Assembly (NCBI GenBank): GCA_003242315.1
Contig: QGUY01000255.1
Span: forward strand, 1-5,708
Origin: Bacteroidota bacterium
GTDB taxonomy: Bacteria > Bacteroidota > Bacteroidia > Cytophagales > Cyclobacteriaceae
Direction: 5' to 3'
DNA: 5,708 bases
Below the pieces are notes generated by a model. The model did not search any database. It saw only the letters and a list, made by a program, of their open reading frames with translations, and was not told the origin of the DNA. A program made the translations under genes and the position numbers. Positions 1-5,708 of this stretch are shown one piece after another; positions within the stretch are counted from its first letter, which is position 1; each line of letters starts with the position of its first letter.

Positions 1-1321
1 TCTCTTTACCCAGCGCTTCCGAGAATGCCGAGATCACCTTCACCGCGTCTTCATTCCATTTCTTTGATGCGACCTTTTCGTCGTATGATTCAGGGGGCCT
101 GAAGAAATATTTCCCCTGTTCCCATATTTCCCTTGGAAAGGTAATACGATCCTGCATGAGTCCGGCTATTGCGATTGCCTTTTCACGAGGACACGCGATA
201 CCTTCTACAGCAAGCGAATCCAGCAGATACGAAGCCAGTGTTTCCGGCGACTTTCGTCTCAGGTACTGCTGATTGTACCATTGCGCTTTTTGTATATCGA
301 AGCGAGCGCCAGCTTTGTTGATCCGCTCCAGTGAAAAGCTTCCGATCAGATCGTCAAGTGTGAACAGTTCCTGCTCCGTACCGGGATTCCATCCGAGAAA
401 AGCGAGGAAGTTGACGAGTGCTTCGGGGAGGTAGCCCGCCTCGCGGAATCCTATGGCCTTTTCCCCGGTGGCCGGATCCGTCCAGTCCAGAGGAAATATC
501 GGGAATCCCATTTGGTCCGCGTCGCGCTTGCTCAGTTTGCCATTGCCATCCGGTTTCAGCAGCAAAGGCAGGTGTGCGAACTGCGGCATGGAGTCTTCCC
601 ATCCCAGGTATCGGTAAAGCAATACGTGCAATGGAGCCGAGGGCAGCCATTCTTCACCGCGGATAACATGGGTTATTTTCATCAGATGATCGTCGACCAC
701 ATTTGCCAGGTGATAGGTGGGCATGCCGTCTGACTTCATCAGCACTTTGTCGTCAATTTGGGAGGAATGCACCAGCACCCAGCCGCGGATCAGGTCGTTA
801 AGGCGGATCTCCTCCTTCCGGGGTACTTTGAGCCTGATCACATACGGTACTCCCGATGCAATAAGTCGTTCCACCTCATCCGGCGGCAAGGTCAGGCTGT
901 TGCGCATCTGCACCCTCGTGACGCTGTTGTACTGGGGTTGGGCCACGCCTGCGGCAGTCAGCCTGTCGCGCATGGCCTGAAGCTCTTCGGGTGTATCAAA
1001 CGCATAATATGCATGCCCCTTCCGAACGAGGGTGACGGCGTACTCGCGGTACATCTCCTTCCGTTCCGATTGTCGGTAGGGACCGTAGGGTCCACCCTCA
1101 TCGGGTCCTTCATCCAGGCGGATGCCGATCCACGCCAGCGCTTCTTTGATGTAGGCTTCAGCGCCCGGCACGAAGCGAGCCTGATCGGTATCCTCGATGC
1201 GGAGGATCATCGTACCGCCATGCCGGCGGGCAAAAAGGTAGTTATACAATGCGGTCCTTAGGCCACCAATGTGCAGCGCCCCGGTTGGGCTGGGGGCAAA
1301 GCGTACCCTTACGTCACTCAT
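1..1321 (-). CDS. gltX: Glutamyl-tRNA synthetase, class I (3' end cut by window edge)
   Basis: Charges tRNA-Glu with glutamate in the cytoplasm using ATP. I translated the minus strand by hand from the ATG at 1321; it stays open for 440 codons to the left edge with no stop, so about 70 C-terminal residues of a usual ~505-510 aa protein are missing. Visible landmarks: VRVRFAPSPTG at residues 4-14, the HIGH-type motif HIGG at 17-20, RIEDTD at 41-46, SDGMPTYHLANVVDDHL at 197-213, RGEEWLPS at 221-228 and the KMSKS-type loop KLSKR at 262-266. The anticodon-binding region follows from about residue 330 (SLERINKAGARFD). The segment that carries a zinc-binding Cys cluster in some bacterial enzymes reads YAFDTPEEL here and has no Cys, as I recall for Bacteroidota enzymes. 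An in-frame ATG at 1333 would add four residues (MNER); neither start has a well-spaced ribosome binding site. Last gene of the visible cluster, about 60 bp after the membrane protein gene. Confidence 0.96.
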   Translation of the reverse strand, partial: MSDVRVRFAPSPTGALHIGGLRTALYNYLFARRHGGTMILRIEDTDQARFVPGAEAYIKEALAWIGIRLDEGPDEGGPYGPYRQSERKEMYREYAVTLVRKGHAYYAFDTPEELQAMRDRLTAAGVAQPQYNSVTRVQMRNSLTLPPDEVERLIASGVPYVIRLKVPRKEEIRLNDLIRGWVLVHSSQIDDKVLMKSDGMPTYHLANVVDDHLMKITHVIRGEEWLPSAPLHVLLYRYLGWEDSMPQFAHLPLLLKPDGNGKLSKRDADQMGFPIFPLDWTDPATGEKAIGFREAGYLPEALVNFLAFLGWNPGTEQELFTLDDLIGSFSLERINKAGARFDIQKAQWYNQQYLRRKSPETLASYLLDSLAVEGIACPREKAIAIAGLMQDRITFPREIWEQGKYFFRPPESYDEKVASKKWNEDAVKVISAFSEALGKE

Positions 1322-1383
1322 CCTTTCATTCATACAATGATTGGACGCCAAAGGTACCGATTTCCTGTGTCAAAGCGCTGAAA

Positions 1384-1833
1384 TCAGTCCGCCGAGTTGA
1401 GTACGGCGTCCAACGCTTCCATGCTCAGGCGAAGCTGAATTCTGAAGTTGGCCCAGGCAATCCACAGTACGGCCAAATCCGCGATCAGGGCCACCGCGAG
1501 TGGCCAGGGGGAATCGTACTGCCTGGCGGCAATCACGCCGGCTACGGGCACAAACAGGAGCCAGAAGACCATATAAACGCGCGTGCTGGGAAACAGCGCT
1601 GCCTTCAGGAAAATGAGACATCCCGACGGCGTGGGCTCGGTATGGCCCCGTATGAGGGGTAGAAAGGTTGCCGGCCGCCGGACCCGCATTGAAATCGAAA
1701 AGCGGTCCGGCTGGACGACGCCGGCAAAGCGATTCTTGTCCGGCGTAATCCCCCGCCGCATACGTTCAAACACCTCCTCCTGCTGCAGGATCGTTACCAG
1801 GGTTCGGGTCGCATGAGGCAGTAAAGGGATCAC
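1384..1833 (-). CDS. Uncharacterised two-helix membrane protein
   Basis: A 149-aa protein of unknown function. The N-terminal ~80 residues look soluble, with a patterned stretch FAGVV..DRFSISMRVRRP at about 36-54, then ATFLPLIRGHTEP at 55-67 and SGCLIFLKA at 70-78. Two hydrophobic segments follow, at about 86-103 (VYMVFWLLFVPVAGVIAA) and 110-130 (WPLAVALIADLAVLWIAWANF), separated by a short polar turn, and a C-terminal amphipathic tail ends in NSAD. The layout resembles small membrane proteins I recall from other Bacteroidota, with a 'F.G....F.I..R.....FLP.I.G' core ahead of a helical hairpin, but I cannot name a family. The start is GTG at 1833, overlapping the ridA TGA as GTGA, which suggests translational coupling. 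The next in-frame Met is residue 25 and would discard plausible N-terminal sequence. It is probably an inner-membrane protein with the N-terminal domain in the cytoplasm (inference). Confidence 0.8.
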   Translation of the reverse strand: MIPLLPHATRTLVTILQQEEVFERMRRGITPDKNRFAGVVQPDRFSISMRVRRPATFLPLIRGHTEPTPSGCLIFLKAALFPSTRVYMVFWLLFVPVAGVIAARQYDSPWPLAVALIADLAVLWIAWANFRIQLRLSMEALDAVLNSAD

Positions 1834-2216
1834 TTCACGGCGATGCAGGAGATTTCCACATTGACGTCCTTGGGAAGCCGGCTCACCTCAACCGTTTCGC
1901 GCGCCGGCGGCTTGTCTCCAAAGTAGGAACCGTAAATCTCATTGACGGTAGCGAACTGCTGCATATCCCTCAGGAAGATGGTGCACTTCACTACGTTGGC
2001 GAACGTCATCCCGGCAGCTTTCAGGATTTCGCCCATGTTATACATTACTTGCCGCGTTTCCGTCTCGATGTCCACTACCCGGAGCTGCCCCGAGGATTTT
2101 TCGATGGCAATCTGTCCGGAAACAAACAAAAGATTACCTGCTTTGATGGCCTGACTGTAAGGCCCGATCGGAGCCGGTGCCTCAGGCGAGAAAACCACTT
2201 CTTTCACTTGCGTCAT
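1830..2216 (-). CDS. ridA: RidA family reactive enamine/imine deaminase
   Basis: A 128-aa protein of the YjgF/YER057c/UK114 family. RidA trimers hydrolyse reactive enamine/imine intermediates such as 2-aminoacrylate, which PLP enzymes like threonine/serine dehydratase release, and so protect PLP-dependent enzymes. Family marks: PAPIGPYSQAI at residues 14-24 with Tyr20, LFVSGQIAI at 30-38, the central VVKCTIFLRDM at 75-85 with Cys78, and the C-terminal signature PPARETVEVSRLPKDVNVEISCIAV at 103-127. Arg106 matches the substrate-binding Arg105 of the E. coli protein, and Glu122 matches its conserved C-terminal Glu. The length is typical. The reading frame stays open upstream to 2384, but the ATG at 2216 is chosen because it gives the canonical N-terminus and the upstream extension reads through repeats and a hairpin. 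The stop overlaps the next gene's GTG start. Confidence 0.97.
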   Translation of the reverse strand: MTQVKEVVFSPEAPAPIGPYSQAIKAGNLLFVSGQIAIEKSSGQLRVVDIETETRQVMYNMGEILKAAGMTFANVVKCTIFLRDMQQFATVNEIYGSYFGDKPPARETVEVSRLPKDVNVEISCIAVK

Positions 2217-2224
2217 AAACGAAA

Positions 2225-2242
2225 GCCCGGATTGTCCCGGGC
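2225..2242 (-). promoter_or_regulatory. Terminator-like hairpin immediately upstream of ridA start
   Basis: Read on the minus strand, GCCCGG (2242-2237) pairs perfectly with CCGGGC (2230-2225). A G-U wobble can close the loop to ACAA. The stem is followed by TTTCGTTT (2224-2217) and then directly by the ridA ATG at 2216. A strong GC stem plus a T-rich run is the form of an intrinsic terminator, but here it occupies the ridA translation-initiation region. It could end glmS transcripts, attenuate ridA, or act as a translational block; the sequence does not decide between these. Confidence 0.45.
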
Positions 2243-2287
2243 GACTGCAAAATAGGCGAAAAAGGGGACTTTTGGGAGGCGCGGAGG

Positions 2288-2396
2288 TTTTCACCGCGAA
2301 GGCGCGAAGGCGCGACGACGCGGGGAGGGATTTGTGCGTTTGTCTGATCAAGATGCCGCGAGGCGTCCCTCCGCGGGACCTCAAAGTCGGTGAAAA
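2288..2396. repeat. Nested inverted-repeat element in the glmS-ridA spacer
   Basis: A perfect 9-bp inverted repeat, TTTTCACCG at 2288-2296 and CGGTGAAAA at 2388-2396, bounds a 109-bp block. Inside it lies a second pair: GGAGGGA at 2324-2330 and TCCCTCC at 2366-2372, extended by CGC (2319-2321) with GCG (2373-2375) across a 2-nt bulge. A third, competing hairpin sits at 2360-2382 (GAG..GTCCC / GGGACCTC, with a 2-nt bulge). The arrangement resembles a short palindromic dispersed repeat or miniature element, or a long bidirectional transcript-end structure. There is no coding content. Only one copy is visible in this window. Confidence 0.45.
2295..2326. repeat. Imperfect 8-bp tandem repeat, CGCGAAGG type
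   Basis: Four consecutive octamers read CGCGAAGG, CGCGAAGG, CGCGACGA and CGCGGGGA: two identical and two decaying copies. Together with the preceding TTCAC this makes the motif 'TTCACCGCGAAGGCGCGAAGG'-like. I recall similar motifs from intergenic DNA of several unrelated bacterial phyla, though I cannot verify this here. It overlaps the left arm of the larger inverted-repeat block. Confidence 0.55.
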
Positions 2397-2437
2397 TTTT
2401 TCTTTCTGTTGATGCCCAAATTAGAAAGCAGCTAGCA

Positions 2438-4273
2438 CTACTCCACCGTCACGGATTTGGCAAGGTTCCTCGGCTGGTCGACGTTGCAGCCTCGCATCAC
2501 GGCGATGTGATACGAAAGGAGCTGTAACGGGATAACGGAAAGCATCGGCATGAGGGCCTCGTGTACCATTGGAATTTCGATCGTGAACTCCGACATATTC
2601 GGAATCCAATCATCGCCTTCAGTCACTATGGAGATGACGCGACCCTTTCTTGCCTTAACCTCCTGGATGTTGGACACAATCTTTTCGTATGAGCTGTCGC
2701 GCGTAGCGATAAACACAACAGGCATGTTCTCGTCGATGAGCGCGATCGGACCGTGCTTCATCTCCGCAGCCGGATACCCTTCAGCGTGTATGTAGGAGAT
2801 TTCCTTAAGCTTAAGCGCGCCTTCAAGCGCGACAGGGAAATTGTAACCGCGTCCCAGGTAAAGGAAGTTGGGAACATCTTTAAACTCTTCGGCGATTACC
2901 TTGATCTGGTCATTGAGTTTTAGGATATCTTCCACCCTGGCCGGCACCTGCTCCAGGTCGGTCAGTAGCTTTTGGAACAACTCCTGCGAAATGGTTCCTC
3001 GTTTCTGGGCGATGAGCAGGCAGATCATATTGAGTACTGTGAGCTGCGCGGTGAAGGCCTTGGTACTGGCAACACCGATCTCCGGGCCGGCGTGCGTATA
3101 GGAACCTGCATGCGAAGCTCGCGCGATAGAGGAGCCTACTACGTTACATACGCCAATGATAATGGCGCCGCGCTCTTTTGCAAGTTCTATCGCGGCGAGT
3201 GTGTCTGCTGTTTCTCCCGATTGGGATACTGCAATTACCACATCGCCTTGGCGTATGATGGGATTGCGGTACCGGAATTCCGAGGCGTACTCAACTTCCA
3301 CGGGGATGCGGCAGAATTCTTCGAAGAGGTATTCGGCTACGAGGCCGGCATGCCATGACGTACCGCAGGCAACGATGATAATGCGTTCGGCGTTGGCCAT
3401 GGCATCAACATAGTCGCGTATACCCCCGAGAACGAGACGTCCGGATTTTGCGTCAAGACGACCCCTCATGCAGTCGCGAATGGATCGTGGCTGTTCGAAG
3501 ATCTCCTTCAGCATGAAGTGATCGTAACCACCCTTCTCAATCGCCTCAAGAGCGAGTTCGAGTGTATGGATATACGGCGTGGTGGGAATGTCTTCAACCG
3601 TTTTGATGGTTAGTCCATCATTGTTGACAACTGCGATTTCCCGGTCGTTGAGGTACACAACCTCGTTCGTGTATTCAACTATCGGCGTCGCATCGGATGC
3701 CAGGAAGTATTCGTTCTTGCCAACCCCGATTACCAGGGGACTTCCTTTGCGGGCGGCCACGAGCTGGTTCGGTTCGTCGAGGGAGAGCACAACAATCGCG
3801 TACGCGCCTATGACACTGTGGAGTGCGAGGCGTACGGCCTCGACCAGCGAGCAGTTGTTGCGTTGCTGTACGTCCTCGATGAAATGGATGAGTACTTCTG
3901 TGTCGGTTTCGCTGAGAAACGTGTGACCTTTATTTACCAGGTCTTCACGGAGGGCGGTGTAGTTTTCGATAATACCGTTGTGTATGATCGCCAACCGTTT
4001 CGATCCCGAATAGTGTGGATGCGCATTTACGTCGTTGGGTTCACCGTGAGTAGCCCACCGTGTATGTCCGATGCCAATATTGCAATCGAGGGACATGCCC
4101 TGCAGCGACTGCTCCAGGTCTGAAACTTTTCCTTTCTTTTTGTAGATGTTGAGGCCGCCGTTCAGCAGCGCGATTCCGGCGCTGTCGTAGCCGCGGTACT
4201 CCAGTCGCTTTAATCCTTTCAGAATTACTTCATGGGCACGGCGATGTCCGAGGTAAGCAACGATTCCGCACAT
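2438..4273 (-). CDS. glmS: Glutamine-fructose-6-phosphate aminotransferase (isomerizing)
   Basis: A complete 611-aa cytoplasmic enzyme that makes glucosamine-6-phosphate from fructose-6-phosphate and glutamine, the entry step to UDP-GlcNAc for peptidoglycan and lipopolysaccharide. The N-terminal class II glutamine amidotransferase domain (about 2-220) starts MCGIVAYLG, with the nucleophile Cys2 exposed after Met removal; it shows GHTRWATHGEPN at 69-80, HNGIIEN at 98-104 and TDTEV at 123-127. Two SIS sugar-isomerase domains follow. The first (about 290-420) has CGTSWHAG at 303-310, SQSGETADT at 350-358 and the sugar-phosphate loop VASTK at 401-405. The second (about 460-600) has LGRGYNFPVALEGALKLKE at 473-491, with Lys488 and Glu491, and EMKHGP at 504-509 with His507. 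The C-terminal tail DQPRNLAKSVTVE keeps the catalytic Lys606. The start is fixed by the need for Cys2. It lies 26 bp after the DUF4270 gene, so the two are probably co-transcribed; there is no room for a glmS ribozyme. Confidence 0.99.
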   Translation of the reverse strand: MCGIVAYLGHRRAHEVILKGLKRLEYRGYDSAGIALLNGGLNIYKKKGKVSDLEQSLQGMSLDCNIGIGHTRWATHGEPNDVNAHPHYSGSKRLAIIHNGIIENYTALREDLVNKGHTFLSETDTEVLIHFIEDVQQRNNCSLVEAVRLALHSVIGAYAIVVLSLDEPNQLVAARKGSPLVIGVGKNEYFLASDATPIVEYTNEVVYLNDREIAVVNNDGLTIKTVEDIPTTPYIHTLELALEAIEKGGYDHFMLKEIFEQPRSIRDCMRGRLDAKSGRLVLGGIRDYVDAMANAERIIIVACGTSWHAGLVAEYLFEEFCRIPVEVEYASEFRYRNPIIRQGDVVIAVSQSGETADTLAAIELAKERGAIIIGVCNVVGSSIARASHAGSYTHAGPEIGVASTKAFTAQLTVLNMICLLIAQKRGTISQELFQKLLTDLEQVPARVEDILKLNDQIKVIAEEFKDVPNFLYLGRGYNFPVALEGALKLKEISYIHAEGYPAAEMKHGPIALIDENMPVVFIATRDSSYEKIVSNIQEVKARKGRVISIVTEGDDWIPNMSEFTIEIPMVHEALMPMLSVIPLQLLSYHIAVMRGCNVDQPRNLAKSVTVE

Positions 4274-4299
4274 AGGGTCTTAGTCGATTAGGTGATCAA

Positions 4300-5708
4300 T
4301 TAGTCAACTTGAGTGTCAACAGGAACGGTGAAATATATGCGCAGGGAAATGTTATCCGCGGGAAAACTCACGCGGTTGACCGATTTGCCGGCTGGCGGAG
4401 AAACCGGGTATATGGCCAGATTCGTCAGCAACGTACCTCCGCTAACCCGTTTCTTATACAATTCCTGAATGAACAATGTCATGAAGGTATTGTAGGTATT
4501 TTCATCCTTATTATAGCTCATAACGACTTGATCGCCCCGCTGGTAGTCGTCGAGGACCGCGAACGCGGTGTTCAATGTACGATTGTACTCTGTGAGCAAA
4601 ATCGTGTCAGCCTCGGTTCTTGTTTGTCGTAGACGGTTCTCATCATTCAGTATCCTCACGATGGCGTTTGTAGGCGCGGGGAGGCCCGCGGGGGGCACGG
4701 CAACATTGCCGAATCGAAGTTCCGCGGAGTTGATGATCATCGTGGAGATGGTGTCAAGCCCCGGGTAGTTGATGAAATTATCGAGGCTAACCTTGGTTAT
4801 GATTCCCACACCATTTTGCAGGTAGCGGTTTCCCGAGGCGGTCACAAAGTCCTGATTGTAGTTGTCGAGTCCCTCCACATCAGAACCAGCCTTCTCGGAA
4901 AGAATAGTAGAATAGCCGGCGAGGTTATCGAAGGTTAGTTCGAGGGGATCGCGGCTTCTGCCTTTCAGCGTATAGTACAGTTCTATGCGAGTGGAGTCGT
5001 GAAGAGGGTTGATGCCGAAAATCTTGTCGCCCTGCACGGACTGAACGTGGAGGCCTTTGAATACCTTGACGAATTCGTCGAGTTTGAGATAGACAGAGTC
5101 TTCAGGGGTGGTAGCATTCTTTGCCCTCACAGCCGCATCAAAAAGGCGCTGACCGAAAGCCTGGTCGAGGTGCATTCGGATGAAGTAGGTAACCTTCAGG
5201 TTGTTTTCAATCTTGTCTTCCAGGAGCAGCGGATCCTGAACAAATGTATGACTGCCGATCTGAGGCCCGACTTGCTTAACGCTGTTGTTGTAGTACAACG
5301 GATTTTCCTTCAGGACGTTGACCAGTTCTTCTTCCAGTTCGTAAACGGCAATTTCCTGAGTGGTCTTTTCGCGCGATCCGTAGTAGTAGTCGTCAAGAAC
5401 CAGCATGAGCACCACCGAATCAAAGGTGGCAAGAGAGAGGGAATCCGGCAGGCCGCCGAATCGGTAGTATTGGGAATAAAATCCTGCGTTGACTTCTCCG
5501 AGCAGATCGTCGTTGTAGCGGCCGACAAGAAAACGGTGAGATTCCTGGCTAAGGTTGGAGGTTCTCAGTGAATCGATCAGCAGCAGGCTGCTTTCCAGGG
5601 GGATGTCCCAGTAGTGTACGCCAAAACGTGCATCGCCTTTATATCCAAGCAGGGTGATGTCCTCCTCACAAGACAAAAAAAGCAGGGTACCCGCCAATGA
5701 CAGGAACC
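4300..5708 (-). CDS. DUF4270-like lipoprotein (5' end cut by window edge)
   Basis: The C-terminal ~468 residues of an exported protein resembling the Bacteroidota DUF4270 family, which has no established function. The frame is open to the right edge. Residues just inside the edge read FLSLAGTLLFLSC, then EEDITLLGYKGDARFG: the end of a hydrophobic signal peptide, a lipobox-like Cys (codon 5670-5668), then acidic residues, as expected of a lipoprotein. The TTG at 5697 lies inside this signal, so the true start is outside the window. The mature part has the family-like opening with DSLRTSNLSQESHRFLVGRYND, followed by FDSVVLMLVLDDYYYG, and later GVGIITKVSLDNFINYPG and a beta-rich end, LRIYFTVPVD. 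No enzymatic motif or further membrane helix is seen. It is likely anchored in the outer or inner membrane facing the periplasm or surface (inference). It sits directly before glmS, an arrangement I recall as common in this phylum. Confidence 0.85.
   Translation of the reverse strand, partial: FLSLAGTLLFLSCEEDITLLGYKGDARFGVHYWDIPLESSLLLIDSLRTSNLSQESHRFLVGRYNDDLLGEVNAGFYSQYYRFGGLPDSLSLATFDSVVLMLVLDDYYYGSREKTTQEIAVYELEEELVNVLKENPLYYNNSVKQVGPQIGSHTFVQDPLLLEDKIENNLKVTYFIRMHLDQAFGQRLFDAAVRAKNATTPEDSVYLKLDEFVKVFKGLHVQSVQGDKIFGINPLHDSTRIELYYTLKGRSRDPLELTFDNLAGYSTILSEKAGSDVEGLDNYNQDFVTASGNRYLQNGVGIITKVSLDNFINYPGLDTISTMIINSAELRFGNVAVPPAGLPAPTNAIVRILNDENRLRQTRTEADTILLTEYNRTLNTAFAVLDDYQRGDQVVMSYNKDENTYNTFMTLFIQELYKKRVSGGTLLTNLAIYPVSPPAGKSVNRVSFPADNISLRIYFTVPVDTQVD

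Larger units (their letters stand above)
2217..2437. other. 221-bp spacer between glmS and ridA, repeat-rich
   Basis: This is the only sizeable non-coding stretch in the window. It holds, from high to low coordinate (direction of transcription): an AT-rich segment after the glmS stop with a weak CTTTCT/AGAAAG pairing, a nested inverted-repeat block (2288-2396), an octamer tandem repeat (2295-2326) and a GC-rich hairpin just before ridA (2225-2242). I found no exact Bacteroidota -7 box (TAnnTTTG) on the minus strand here; the nearest is a one-mismatch version at 2416-2423. The ridA promoter is therefore not located. Confidence 0.7.

Noticed and set aside
758..1261. 167-codon open frame on the plus strand opposite gltX
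   Set aside because: It lies wholly antisense to well-conserved glutamyl-tRNA synthetase sequence and its translation has no recognisable domain; it is a shadow of the GC-biased gltX codons.
1349..1374. Candidate Bacteroidota promoter for gltX: TACCTTTG (minus strand, 1356-1349) fits TAnnTTTG, with TTTGACA upstream
   Set aside because: The upstream TTTG is only 14 nt from the -7 box instead of about 19-21, and no TTG lies at the right distance; a single short box match is expected by chance.
2217..2384. Upstream in-frame extension of ridA to an ATG at 2384 (56 more residues)
   Set aside because: The extension translates the tandem repeat and hairpin into Arg/Ser/Pro-rich sequence with no family match, while the ATG at 2216 gives the canonical RidA N-terminus and length.
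4274..4299. Possible glmS ribozyme or leader riboswitch upstream of glmS
   Set aside because: The gap to the preceding gene is only 26 bp, far too short for the ribozyme, which in any case is known mainly from Gram-positive bacteria.
4999..5571. 190-codon plus-strand open frame opposite the DUF4270-like gene
   Set aside because: Its translation is a run of Val/Phe/Gln-rich sequence typical of an antisense shadow, and the minus strand carries a coherent lipoprotein frame across the same bases.
5675..5681. Run of seven A (T on the coding strand) in the lipoprotein signal-peptide region, a possible phase-variation tract
   Set aside because: Seven bases is short for slipped-strand switching, and Phe/Leu codons in signal peptides produce such runs routinely; the frame is intact here.

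Overview
The window looks like ordinary chromosomal DNA of a member of the Bacteroidota, probably a moderate-GC lineage such as Cytophagales or Chitinophagales. Three things point there by family knowledge. The first is a DUF4270-type lipoprotein directly upstream of glmS. The second is a glutamyl-tRNA synthetase with a Bacteroidota-style sequence (a Cys-free YAFDTPEEL segment and the ITHVIRGEEWLPS stretch). The third is that none of the genes has a clear Shine-Dalgarno sequence. Lineage below phylum is inference.

All five genes lie on the minus strand, so transcription runs from right to left. In that order they are: (1) a DUF4270-like lipoprotein whose 5' end is cut by the right edge; (2) glmS, complete at 611 aa, 26 bp downstream; (3) a 221-bp spacer holding nested inverted repeats, a short GC-rich tandem octamer repeat and a terminator-like hairpin just before the next start codon; (4) ridA, complete at 128 aa; (5) a 149-aa two-helix membrane protein of unknown function whose GTG start overlaps the ridA stop by 4 bp (GTGA); (6) gltX, starting about 60 bp later and cut at its 3' end by the left edge.

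The genes form two probable transcription groups. DUF4270-glmS joins an envelope lipoprotein with the enzyme that commits fructose-6-phosphate to amino sugars for peptidoglycan and LPS. ridA, the membrane protein and possibly gltX form a second group of mixed housekeeping function, split from the first by the repeat-bearing spacer.

I found no RNA genes, CRISPR array, insertion sequence or prophage part, and no convincing undescribed system. The non-coding material between glmS and ridA deserves most attention; the uncharacterised membrane protein and the lipoprotein are the only genes of unknown role.
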